From positions 62,001-126,000 of the forward strand of contig CAWAHD010000002.1 of the NCBI GenBank assembly GCA_963781785.1: a DNA stretch of 64,000 nucleotides, in the 5' to 3' direction. Source of the stretch: CAWAHD01 sp963781785 (GTDB lineage Bacteria; Planctomycetota; Planctomycetia; Isosphaerales; Isosphaeraceae). This document shows, in pieces, positions 35,801-43,745 of the stretch. The notes under the pieces are model-generated. The model made no database searches and was not told the DNA's origin. It saw nothing but the letters and a program-made list of their open reading frames with translations. The first letter of the stretch is position 1; every line of letters starts with the position of its first letter. The position numbers were made by a program, and so were the translations under genes.

Positions 35801-37536
35801 GTCGAACTGGTCGTCCCGTCATAGGTCTTGGTGTCGCTCGCCGCGGTCACGGTGATGGCACTCGGGTTGATCGTCCCCGCGGCCGTAAGGAATGTGTAGC
35901 TGTAGTTGAGCCCGTCGTTGCCGTCGTTGGCGATTCCGATGGCGGAGAGCGTCCGCGGTCCCGCGTCACGGCTGTCAAAGGCTTGCGTGAAGTCCGCGGT
36001 ATCACTGTTGGCCAGACTCCCTGCGGTGATCGTGGGCACGCCCGTCGAAATCGTGGTTCCGTCGTACGTCTTGGTATCGCCGGCCGCCGTCACCGTGATC
36101 GGCCGTGGCGCGATTGTCAGGGACAGAGCCGATGATTGACTGGGTGCGAAAGTGTTGTCGCCCAGGTAATCGACGTAGAGATCGTTGTGCAGGCCTGCAT
36201 TGAGCGTCGAGATGTTGAACGCTGCTGTCCCCGCAGAGAGGCTCTGAGACCCGATCATCGTCGTATTATCGAAGAGGTCCACGGTTCCGCTCGGGACGGG
36301 AACGCCCGGATCGGACACGTTCGCCGTGAAGGTGATCGTGTTGCCATAGGTGTAGGGACCGGCAGACGCATTCACACCGGTTGTGGTCGGATTGAGTCCG
36401 TCGAGCACGAGGTTGTCACCGGTCTGATTCAGACCTTGATAGTCGATCAGGAAGCTGTCCACACTCGGGGGAGTGCCGACCGTGACCAGACCCATCTCGG
36501 TGCCGTAGTTGACGAACGTCCCGGAGATTCCGGATCCGGAGTTATTCTCGATGAGCATGAGCTGGTCGCCGCTCATCGCCGTGTAGCCGAACACAGTCGG
36601 GTCCAGCGTCACCCCGGCCAGGTCGACGGGGCCGCTCGAGATGACCTGGTCGTATCCGGTACCGGGCGTGTTGCCGTCCAGATCGACCTGAAACTGAGTC
36701 CCCATCGTGAGGTCGAGACCGGCGACCGTGAGAATGCCCGGACCACCGTCGCCGGGAGCGATGATTCCGCCTGCGGAAGTCACGGGGCCGACCGAGCCGA
36801 TGCCGCTCAAAGTCGCGCCACTCTCGATCGTGACCGGTTGGGTGGGGTCGAGTGCCCCATCGACCTGGAGGGTCCCTCCGGTGACGTCGGTCGGACCGTA
36901 TGATCCGAGATACGTCGCGGAAATGATCATCGTGCCCGGGCCCGACTTCGTGAGCGTGTACTCGGATCCGTTCTGGACGATGTCGGTATTGAGGATAACC
37001 GTCGCCCCTGAATCGGCTTCGACCGTCGTATCGCTCGCCAGGGTCGTGTGGCCGCTGACCGAGAGCTGGCTGCCAGAGGCGACGGAGATTGCCGACGACC
37101 CCAGGTAGGTCGTCGCGATCTCATAAGTGCACGAAGCCGAGGTCGCCGTGAGCGAGAGCATGCCGGTCAGATTCAAGCGATCGCCATATACGTCGTAACC
37201 GGTATCCTCGATCGTGATTGACTGGAACGAGATGTTTGTCCCCAGGTTGTTATCGGCTGTCTGCTGGGTGACCCCGGTCGGGAAAACGAGTTGGTCGCCT
37301 GCCCCCGGAGGGAGGGCTGGCTGGGAGCCGCCCACCTGCCAGTTGCCGGTGTTCGACCAGCCGTCGGCGAGCAATCCCCCGGCGCCGGTCCAGGTGAAAA
37401 CGGCCGGCGCGATCTTGGCCTCGAGTGGTTCCGCGAGAGGCCGAAGGCTCGTTCGGTGCCGCGAAGCTCGACGATGGTTTGTTTTCTCGCGCGTGGCGAT
37501 TGTCTTTCTTGGGACAGTTCGCGACCGGCAAGACAT
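29848..37536 (-). CDS. Giant exported YDG/MBG-repeat adhesin-like protein
   Basis: About 2562 aa from the ATG at 37536 (upstream CGGAG; an ATG at 37719 gives an implausible arginine-rich leader). The N-terminus has a planctomycete-type leader ending LAEPLEAKIAPAVFTW. Next comes a beta-strand/autotransporter-associated region (WSNTGNW, GGTLQVDGALDP, GIIAPGDGG) and an Ig-like domain. Then come 20 YDG repeats of ~78-80 residues (AASDTKTYDGTTTSTGVPTI and NDGNGGNNYSYTF), interrupted by three MBG-type repeats (KVYGSTDPAFTYQLTSGSL), and finally two more Ig-like domains. Such proteins are large surface or matrix adhesins; the role here is inferred. No C-terminal anchor is obvious; the tail is basic. 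Confidence 0.85.
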   Translation of the reverse strand: MSCRSRTVPRKTIATREKTNHRRASRHRTSLRPLAEPLEAKIAPAVFTWTGAGGLLADGWSNTGNWQVGGSQPALPPGAGDQLVFPTGVTQQTADNNLGTNISFQSITIEDTGYDVYGDRLNLTGMLSLTATSASCTYEIATTYLGSSAISVASGSQLSVSGHTTLASDTTVEADSGATVILNTDIVQNGSEYTLTKSGPGTMIISATYLGSYGPTDVTGGTLQVDGALDPTQPVTIESGATLSGIGSVGPVTSAGGIIAPGDGGPGILTVAGLDLTMGTQFQVDLDGNTPGTGYDQVISSGPVDLAGVTLDPTVFGYTAMSGDQLMLIENNSGSGISGTFVNYGTEMGLVTVGTPPSVDSFLIDYQGLNQTGDNLVLDGLNPTTTGVNASAGPYTYGNTITFTANVSDPGVPVPSGTVDLFDNTTMIGSQSLSAGTAAFNISTLNAGLHNDLYVDYLGDNTFAPSQSSALSLTIAPRPITVTAAGDTKTYDGTTISTGVPTITAGSLANSDTADFTQAFDSRDAGPRTLSAIGIANDGNDGLNYSYTFLTAAGTINPSAITVTAASDTKTYDGTTSSTAVPIIVGALGVGDTPDFSQVFDSRNAGSRNLTASGIVNDGNGGNNYTYTFETAPGTINPLAITVTAASDTKTYDGTTASTGVPTITSGSLAAGDTTTTFTQAFVSRNAGPESLLASGIVNDGNGGNNYSYTFVSAAGTITPLAISVTAASDSKPYDGTTTSSGVPAITSGSLATGDTTTTFTQVFASRNAGSEELIASGIVNDGNGGNNYSYTFVPAAGTITQLAITVTAASDSKAYDGTTDSAGVPTITSGSLAAGDTPDFTQVFASRNAGPESVSAGGIVSDGNGGNNYSYTFVPAAGTITPLAITVTAASDTKTYDGTATSLAMPIVTPGLGAGDSPEFMQTFDSRNVGPRTLLASGTVNDGNGGNNYTYTFVTAAGTIAPLAITVTAANDTKTYDGTTASTGIPTITSGSLALGDTTTTFTEVFDSRNAGSRTLIASGLVNDGNGGNNYSYTFVPAAGTITPLAITVTAASDSKTYDGTTTSSGVPTITSGSLATGDTTTTFTQVFASRNAGSEELLASGIVNDGNGGNNYGYTFVPAAGTITPLAITVTAASDSKTYDGTTDSAGVPTITSGSLAAGDTPDFTQVFASRNAGPESVSASGIVSDGNGGNNYSYTFVPAAGTITPLAITVTAASDTKTYDGTTTSSAMPIVTPGLGAGDTPEFTQTFDSRNVGPRTLLASGTVNDGNGGNNYTYNFVTAAGTISPLAITVTAASDTKTYDGTTTSTGVPTITSGGLAAGDTTTTFTQAFASRNAGPENLTASGLVNDGNGGNNYSYTFVPAAGTITPLAITVTAASDSKAYDGTTNSAGVPAITSGGLATGDTTTTFTQVFASGNAGPEELIASGIVNDGNGGNNYSYTFVPAAGTITPLAITVTAASDTKTYDGTINSAGVPTITSGSLATGDTTTTFTQVFASRNAGPGMLIASGIVNDGNGGNNYTYTFILTAGTINPLPITVTAASDTKTYDGTTNSTGVPLVTPGLGAGDTPEFTQSFDSPDVGARTLIATGTVNDGNGGNNYIYTFETAPGAINSVSLSVTVDPDQSKVYGSTDPAFTYQLTSGSLVEGDSLSGSLTRQPGENVGVYAITQGTLTAGPNYAIVFAGANFTITPRLITVTAATDTKVYDGTTNSSAVPTITAGTLAFEDVANFSESFGTRNAGTGLTLTPAGSVSDGNGGNNYAVTFVDDTTGVINAAAITVAATADSKTYDGTTTASVAPTITVGTIEPGDVADFTESFATRNVGTGETLVPSGSVNDGNGGNNYTVTFVDNTTGVITPLALLVTAAMDSKLYDGTTTSTALPIITGTLAFGDVANFTEAFDSPNVGFRTLTPSGIVNDGNGGANYSYTYVAAPGTINQRGITVTANSGQTKVYGNSDPTLTYQLTSGSLVAGDSLTGGMSRASGENVGGYTILQGTLTAGPNYALSFVAATFTITPRAITVAAAPDTKVYDGTTASSASPSITSGSLAFADVANFSQVYSDKNAGTAKMLVPSGSVSDGNGGNNYAVTFLDNTTGVITARPLTVAAGTDNRIYDGTTSSSVIPAITSGSLAVGDVAEFSESFDTRDVGVGKTLTPSGSVNDGNGGNNYAVTFVASSTGAITARPITVTAIAATKPYDGTTSSSAVPAITSGSVAAGDTADFTESYDTSNVGTGKTLTPAGSVNDGNGGNNYSVTFVTNSTGVITQRAVTVTADPKTKLIGQPDPALTYQVTSGSLLPGDSFSGALTRVPGETSGSYPILQGTLALDSNYALTYVGANLTVLPLGGTKTTILGSSHSASNFGQLVSITAEVVPTSGAGTPTGIVIFMDGSTVLGTSPVDGSLAVFDTTALVVGSHTIVAIYEGDGSDSLSQSPNFNQTVAPASTETTLSIDPSANHRGVTLEAEVSPIFPGGGVPSGSIVFTVNGHRGRTVRLVNGTAELYTSSARVMRKWLGANFVGNTNSYKPSNSRLVYAAPRLLKGLPALRTVRLDKERAIEARIRSSR
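30720..36110. repeat. Coding tandem repeats of the giant protein (period ~234-243 bp)
   Basis: Twenty YDG units in DNA phase, with strong nucleotide identity in the 33.0-35.6 kb part. A higher-order period of ~975 bp (four units) is visible: the block beginning GGGGGTGACGATCGGCATCG occurs at about 33831 and again at about 34806, with the same order of flanking variants. The opposite strand is stop-free for over 3 kb as a result. Confidence 0.8.
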
Positions 37537-37776
37537 GTTCGTATACTCCGTGTGACGACAAGGGAGGGAGCGCGTGGGGGACCCGATACAGCCCGCGGCG
37601 ACAACTTCCATCGATCTCTTGAGGCGGGACCGCTCGGGAGGCACTCGGGCTAGCGAAGGCATCCTGACGCGAGACGGTCTCTTTCTGGGAAACCTAGAAC
37701 CACATTTGGAAGGTGGCAAGACGACGATCCGGAATCACTCGGAACGAACTCATCAAGGCCATTCGCCACTATTGAG

Positions 37777-38286
37777 ATGACTGACACGATAGCGGTCGCC
37801 CTGATTGCGGGACCGGCTCTTCTGGGGATCGCGGGGCTATTCTGGGTCATGCTGCGCGGCCGTGCAAAAGCAGCGGCTGAGCTCGAGGCGTTCAAGAAGC
37901 GACTGGCGTCCCCCGATCTCGACGGTCTTGAGCGCCATCTTGGCCATCCGCTGCCGGCCAGCCTGCGGACTTTATACAGCGATCATGACCTGATCATGAG
38001 TTACGATATTCTGATTGCGGTTCCGAACCCGCTCGAACAGGGCGACGAGAGCTACATCGCGTGGTTCGAGCCGGGAGATGTCGCGAGCCTTGGGGCCGCG
38101 TGGCCCGGATGCGAGGGCCTGTTCCCGATCGCCAGCAATGGGGCCGGCGATCAATTCCTGATCGATCCACGCCGGCCGGATCCCGAGGTGATCTACCACC
38201 GCCACGAAACGGGCGAGCGCCGAGGACTCGGAGTCACACTTTCTGCGTTCCTCGCTGCGCCCCGCCGCCCGGTGCCCGACGAATGA
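37777..38286 (+). CDS. Membrane-anchored SMI1/KNR4 (SUKH) family protein
   Basis: 169 aa. One N-terminal transmembrane helix (IAVALIAGPALLGIAGLFWV), then a SUKH-like fold: LERHLGHPLPASLRTLYSDH at the start and a later GAGDQFLIDPRRPDPEVIYH with HETGE. SUKH proteins are often immunity proteins of contact-dependent toxins or regulators; a cognate toxin is not visible next to it. It is divergent from the giant surface protein gene (gap 240 bp), so a functional link is possible but unproven. Family call moderate. Confidence 0.68.
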   Translation: MTDTIAVALIAGPALLGIAGLFWVMLRGRAKAAAELEAFKKRLASPDLDGLERHLGHPLPASLRTLYSDHDLIMSYDILIAVPNPLEQGDESYIAWFEPGDVASLGAAWPGCEGLFPIASNGAGDQFLIDPRRPDPEVIYHRHETGERRGLGVTLSAFLAAPRRPVPDE

Positions 38287-38431
38287 TGGATCGAGGCTAG
38301 GGCGATGCGGTATCGACAAGCGTGTCATCATGGCTTAGGATGACGCCAGTCGCTATTTGTCGCGGGCATCCGAGCCGGTTCCTCGCCTCGAAGTCGAGGG
38401 CCGCCGTTCGTCTGAGAAAGGGACGAAGACC

Positions 38432-39621
38432 ATGGATCGTCGAGAATTCCTGCAGGCTGGTGCGGCCGCATCCGCTCTTGGAGCCGGCGTGGTGAGTGCG
38501 CCGGGTGCGGCCAACGCTGCCGACGACAAGGCCAATCCGAACAAGCCCGAGCTTCCCAGCGCGTTCTGGGCAAGACCGGGGCTTCAGTCACGATGCTCAC
38601 CCTGGGGACCGTCGGCCAGACTTCTCTCGATCGAATCCTTCGCCTCGCCTACCGCGAAGGCGTCCGCTACTTCGACACGGCCGCGGGCTATGGCACTGCC
38701 GAGACCATCTTTGGCAAGTGGTTCGAAGCCCAGCCGGAGGTTCGCAAGACCATCTTCCTGGCGACCAAGAGCGGTGTGCGCGAACCTGGCGACATGCTCA
38801 AGAAGATCGACGAGCGCCTGGACCGGCTCAAGACCGATTACCTCGACCTCCTGTTCTTCCACGGCCTGAGCACGGGCCAGGCCAAGTGGCCCAAGAGCAA
38901 GGAAATGAAAGACGCAATCGAGGCGGTCAAGAAGACGGGCAAGGTCAAGTTCGTCGGCTTCTCGACCCACGACCCCGCCATGGTGGAGCAGCTCGAGAAC
39001 GCGGCCCAAGGGGGCTTCGTCGACGTGATCATGCTCAAGTTCAATCCGTGGATCACCAAGGATTCGCCGCTCAACAAGGCCCTCGACGCCTGCCACAAGG
39101 CCAATATCGGGTTGGTGTCGATGAAGCAGATCGCCGGCCAGGCCCTGCGGATCACGCAGGAGAAGGTGCCGACCCTGAAGGAGAAAAATCTGACGCCCGC
39201 CCAGGGGCTGTTGCATGCGATCTGGACCGACGAGCGGTTCACCAGCTCTTGCGTCACCATGAAGAACAGCGATCAGACCAGCCAGAATGCGGATGCCGCC
39301 CGGCGGTTCGTGCCACTCAATCTGGCAGAGCTCGCGGAGCTGCGCGGAGCCGTGCTGGCCGCCGGACCGACGCTCTGCCCCAACTGCGACGGAAGCTGCT
39401 CTCTGGCCGCCGGAACCAAAGCCCGCCTCGGCGATCTGACGCGGTTCTACACCTATTACGAAGAAATGGGCGTGCGCGGCCATGCCCACCAGGGATACGC
39501 CGAGCTCACCGCCGAGGAGCGCAACTGGCAGGGCGCCGATCTCGAGGCCGCCCGTGCGGCCTGCCACAATTCGCTCGACTTCGCCGCACTTTTGCCGGAG
39601 GTCGACCGTCTGCTCGGCTGA
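38432..39621 (+). CDS. Tat-exported aldo/keto reductase with C-terminal Cys cluster (one frameshift)
   Basis: Starts MDRREFLQAGAAASALGAG with a twin-arginine signal ending AANA. About 40 codons in, near 38553-38557 (CCC run), a one-base shift is needed to enter QRVLGKTGASVTMLTLGTVG, the normal aldo/keto reductase start. Then DTAAGYG with the catalytic Asp and Tyr, LATKSG, and LDLLFFHGL with the active-site His. The C-terminal ~100 residues contain CPNCDGSC, an iron-sulfur-type cluster common in planctomycete members. Repaired length ~396 aa. The start at 38593 is an alternative if the shift is real, but it would lose the signal peptide and first strand. Confidence 0.83.
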
Positions 39622-39626
39622 CGCCG

Positions 39627-40540
39627 TCACCGGTTAAACGGCGCTTCATTGATCCAGTGGAACCCCCGGCTCAAGAGCAGAAACTTGCTCTCGTCGAACC
39701 GCCGGAGTTCGGCGTGGATCTTCGTTGCTTTGCCGGCTTGGTCCTTCCGCAGCCCGTCGAGCCTCAGCCGGCCAGGCTCCGCGAGGGTGAAGTGGAATTC
39801 GAGCCTATCCGTTTGCTCGCCCGAGAATTTGACCAGACGGAGTACCCGTTTCACCGGGTCGAGCTCTGCCTTTAATTGATCGTACGGACCGGTCATGATC
39901 TGGATCGTCGCTTGTGAAAATCTGCCGAGATCCTGGATGATGACACGCCGCCAGCGCCTGGCATCCGTCAACAGGGGCGGCAGGCTCTTTCCGTCCAGTG
40001 TGAACTCCTCGACGTCCCAGATTCCGTGCAGCGGACCGCGGGGCGCGAGGTCCCACGACTTGCGATGTTCGTAGGATTGCCAGAGCGACGAGCCGGCGAG
40101 CCAGGCAAAAAGGAGCGTACGGACTGCGACGCCGATGCGGTCGAGGGTCCGGTTCCGAAAGATGGCCGGACGCAGGGCCGCGGATGGCGGACGGTTGAGG
40201 ATGAAGAAGTCCGCCATCCGCTTGAAGTCGGGTGCAGCGACGAACGCGCACATCACAAGCAAGTGGGCCGAATACAGCTTGACCGGAACGTCGTAACTCA
40301 GGTTGAGCATGAGTACGTTGGTCAACGCTCCCGCGACCACCAGGGCGCCCAGCAAGGCGGTGCGGCGCATCGTCAACAGCAGCCCGCCAACCGTCTCGAC
40401 CATCCCGGTGAAAGAGTGAGGTAAACAAACACGAATCGGAAGAGGACGCGGCGCGTGGAGCCCCAACTCTGGCTGGAGACAGCATCCTCGGCCGCCGAGT
40501 GCGTCGTGACGGGTCCCGCGACTTGATCGACAAGCGACAT
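39627..40540 (-). pseudogene. DoxX-like membrane protein with internal deletion
   Basis: N-terminus at 40540 with GAGGAG upstream: MSLVDQVAGPVTTHSAAEDA then TRRVLFRFVFVYLTL, the first helix of planctomycete DoxX-like proteins. Near 40418 it passes, out of frame, directly into MVETVGGLLLTMRRTALLGA then LMLNLSYDVPVKLYSAHLLV, which belongs to the later helices. The ~120-150 residues between are missing. The C-terminal extramembrane half (HGIWDVEEFTLDGKSLPPLL) is complete to LSRGFHWINEAPFNR. The deletion and the frame change mean no functional product from the natural start. Family length is usually >400 aa. Confidence 0.68.
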
Positions 40541-40839
40541 GATTCCGAGTTCTCCTCACGAGTTGGCGAGCCAATGCCAGACCGGACGCACATCAGAGAA
40601 AGATCAACATGAGTACCACCTGGAAGGCCTGACCTGCCCTCGCCCAACTCGTTCCTTGGACGCACTGCGACACCGCCGCTGGCTACAACCGTGAGTCGGC
40701 GCGCCGATCCGAACTCACGCTCGCGGCGGTTTGCTTGCTTTTTCTTGAAGAAACGTTTAACACGGATCGAGGGACACGGCCATGGCGGCGCGACGCCGGG
40801 GCTTTGAAGGCGAGCAAGGGGACTGAAGCGATTGCTGCA

Positions 40840-43728
40840 ATGAAATCGGTCATCGGGATTTTGATCGTCTTTCTTTTCCCGTGGGGTGCCACCGCGCAGA
40901 CGGCGGAGACGTCGCGTCCACGATCGAACACCACAATGGCGAATGCCGATCAAGCCGCCAACATTCTCGCCGAGCAATGCGTGAGCTGTCACGGCCCGGT
41001 TCAGAAGAAAGGGGGGCTCGACCTGACCCGGCGGGCCAGTGCGCTCAAGGGGGGCAAGAGCGGCGTCGTGATCGTTCCGGGAGCACCGGACGAGAGCCTG
41101 CTCGTCGACAAGATCACCGAAGGTGAGATGCCTCCCAAGGGACGCCTGCCGCGCGACCAGGTCGAGGCCGTGCGGGCGTGGGTCAAGGCCGGCGCCCGTT
41201 ATCCCAGCGAACCCCTCGCGCCCAAGCGGGCCGGCACCGATTGGTGGTCGTTGCGGCCGATCCGGTCGGCGATCCCTCCCCGAACCGCCGGCCCGAGAGC
41301 GGCATGGGCACAGAACCCCGTCGATGCCTTCATCCTGGCCAGCCTCGAAGCCAGCGGACTGAACCCCGCGCAGCCCGCCGATCGGAGGACCTTGATCCGC
41401 CGCCTGTCCTTCGACCTGCTCGGTTTGCCTCCTGATCCCGACCAAGTCGACGGCTTCGTCGCCGATCGCGATCCCCAGGCTTACGAAGCTCTGGTCGACC
41501 GGTTCCTGGCCTCGCCGCGATATGGCGAGCGGTGGGGGCGCCACTGGCTCGACGTCGTCCGGTTTGGCGAAAGCCAGGGCTACGAGACCAATCTGCCGCG
41601 GCCCTCCGCCTGGCCCTATCGCGACTACGTGATCCGGGCCTTCAACCAGGATACGCCGTTTCCTCGGTTTGTCATCGAGCAGCTTGCCGCAGATACTCTG
41701 ATCTCGGGCCCGATGAATTCCTCGAGCGATTGCGGCGGCAACGGCGTACCCGATACCGGCAGCGACTGGCTGACGAACGCTGCGACCGGCTTCCTGGTGG
41801 GCGGCGCCCACGATATCGTCGGCAACCAGACGGTCGAGGGGATGCTCCAGCAACGAGCCGACGATCTCGACGACATGATCACGACAACCGGGACGACCTT
41901 CCTGGGCCTGACGATTCAGTGCGCGCGATGCCACGACCACAAGTTCGATCCGATCACGCAGAAAGATTACTACAGCATCCAGGCCATCTTCGCGGGAGTG
42001 AACCACGCCGAGCGCGCGGTCGTTGCTCCCGACGCCGAGAGCCGGCGCCGCGAGGAGACGGCCCTGCGCGCCGAGCTTGCGACAATCGAACGACGGCTGG
42101 ATGAAACAGAGCCCTTGGCCAGCCCGGACCGGCATTCGCCCGCGCGGGCGATGGTGAACGCGCGTCGCAACGTCGAGCGGTTCGTTCCGGTGTCTGCCCG
42201 CATGGTCCGCCTGACGATCCGCGCGACCAGCGACCGCACCGAGCCCTGCCTGGACGAAGTCGAGGTCTACACAGCCCAGAGTACGTATGGCCCACCTTCT
42301 CGAAACGTGGGGCTGGCATCAGCCGGAGCAAAAGCCTCGGCATCTTCGGAATTTCCCGATGCAGCGATCCACAAGATTGCTCATCTCAACGAGGGGCTCA
42401 CCGGCAACAGCCATAGCTGGATTTCTCGCGAGCCGGGGAAGGGATCGATCACGATCGCTTGGTCCCATCCGGCGGTGATCGACCGAGTCGTCTGGGGGCG
42501 CGACCGTGAAGAGGTGTATCGCGATCGACTCGCAACCGATTACGACCTCGAAGTTGCCATCGAACCTGGGCACTGGAAGATCGTCGCATCGTCGCGGGAC
42601 CGGGTACCGTTCACCGCAACCGGCGGCGCCACGCCAGCCGTCGCTCATCCCGAACCGACCTCGGCGGCGAGCGTGGAGCGCGGCCAGCTCGTCACGCGCC
42701 AGACCAGGATCCGTGAGCGGCTGGCGCAGCTCGGGATGACAATCAAACTGTATGCTGGCACCTTCCGCGAGCCGGGACCGACGTTCCTGCTGGTGCGCGG
42801 CGACCCGACCCGCAAAGGACCGGAAGTTTCGCCATCGGGGGTCGCCGGGGTCCGGCCCGCACTCGCAATCGACCGGAAGACGCCGGAAACCCAGCGGCGA
42901 GTCGCGCTGGCGCGGTGGATCGCCGACCCGGCCAATCCACTGCCGGCGCGGGTGATGGTGAACCGGCTGTGGCATTACCACTTTGGCCGCGGCCTCGTGG
43001 CAACACCCAGCGACTTTGGCTTGAATGGCGCCGCTCCGTCGCATCCCGAGCTCCTGGACTGGCTGGCCAATGCCTATATCGCGGCGGGCTGGCGGCTGAA
43101 ACCGATTCACCGGTTGATCGTCACCTCGGCAACCTACCGGCAATCGAGCCGGTTCGACGCGGCGAACGGCGCAATCGATCGAGACAACCGGCTGCTCTGG
43201 CGGACGTCGCCCCGGCGGCTCGAGGCCGAGTCGATCCGCGACGCGATCCTTGCCGCCAGCGGCCAGCTCGACAACCGGATGGGAGGCCCGGGCTACAACA
43301 TCTGGGAAAACAACACCAACTACGTGGCGATCTACAAGCCGAAAGCCGAGCTGAGCCCCGGCGACTTTCGCCGGATGGTCTACCAGTTCAAGCCGCGCAG
43401 CCAGCCCGACCCGACCTTTGGGGCCTTCGACTGCCCCGATGCCGCCCTGGGTGCTCCCCGCCGCAACGTCTCGACGACGGCGCTCCAGGCCCTCAACCTC
43501 CTGAACAGCCACTTCGTGATCCGGCAGGCGGCGTTCTTCGCCCGGCGGCTCGAAGCCGAAGCCGGCCCCGACCCCGCACGTCAGGCAGCGCGAGCTTTCA
43601 ATCTGGCACTCGGACGGCTGCCATCCCGCTCGGAGCAGATCGCCGCCGTCTCTTTGATCCAGTCCCACGGCGCCCTTGCCCTGTGCCGCGCGCTGTATAA
43701 TACCAACGACTTTGTCTACGTGCCGTGA
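40840..43728 (+). CDS. DUF1549/DUF1553 planctomycete cytochrome-type protein
   Basis: 962 aa from the ATG at 40840 (signal peptide VIGILIVFLFPWGATAQ). A cytochrome c-like heme motif CVSCH lies at 47-51 with a distal Met in GEMPPKGRLP. DUF1549 follows (RRLSFDLLGLPPDPDQVDGF, SPRYGERWGRHWLDVVRF) with CARCHDHKFDPITQKDYY. A mid-protein discoidin-like region precedes DUF1553 (VMVNRLWHYHFGRGLVATPS, SPRRLEAESIRDAILAASG). These proteins are exported and always paired with DUF1501 in planctomycetes; a role in extracellular polysaccharide breakdown is suspected but unproven. The stop is 17 bp before the DUF1501 start. Confidence 0.95.
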   Translation: MKSVIGILIVFLFPWGATAQTAETSRPRSNTTMANADQAANILAEQCVSCHGPVQKKGGLDLTRRASALKGGKSGVVIVPGAPDESLLVDKITEGEMPPKGRLPRDQVEAVRAWVKAGARYPSEPLAPKRAGTDWWSLRPIRSAIPPRTAGPRAAWAQNPVDAFILASLEASGLNPAQPADRRTLIRRLSFDLLGLPPDPDQVDGFVADRDPQAYEALVDRFLASPRYGERWGRHWLDVVRFGESQGYETNLPRPSAWPYRDYVIRAFNQDTPFPRFVIEQLAADTLISGPMNSSSDCGGNGVPDTGSDWLTNAATGFLVGGAHDIVGNQTVEGMLQQRADDLDDMITTTGTTFLGLTIQCARCHDHKFDPITQKDYYSIQAIFAGVNHAERAVVAPDAESRRREETALRAELATIERRLDETEPLASPDRHSPARAMVNARRNVERFVPVSARMVRLTIRATSDRTEPCLDEVEVYTAQSTYGPPSRNVGLASAGAKASASSEFPDAAIHKIAHLNEGLTGNSHSWISREPGKGSITIAWSHPAVIDRVVWGRDREEVYRDRLATDYDLEVAIEPGHWKIVASSRDRVPFTATGGATPAVAHPEPTSAASVERGQLVTRQTRIRERLAQLGMTIKLYAGTFREPGPTFLLVRGDPTRKGPEVSPSGVAGVRPALAIDRKTPETQRRVALARWIADPANPLPARVMVNRLWHYHFGRGLVATPSDFGLNGAAPSHPELLDWLANAYIAAGWRLKPIHRLIVTSATYRQSSRFDAANGAIDRDNRLLWRTSPRRLEAESIRDAILAASGQLDNRMGGPGYNIWENNTNYVAIYKPKAELSPGDFRRMVYQFKPRSQPDPTFGAFDCPDAALGAPRRNVSTTALQALNLLNSHFVIRQAAFFARRLEAEAGPDPARQAARAFNLALGRLPSRSEQIAAVSLIQSHGALALCRALYNTNDFVYVP

Positions 43729-43745
43729 GGAGTGCGAGATCCCTC

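Noticed and set aside
39805..42135. 776-codon minus-strand ORF
   Set aside because: Shadow of the DUF1549/1553 gene and the DoxX region; the clear families are on the other frames.
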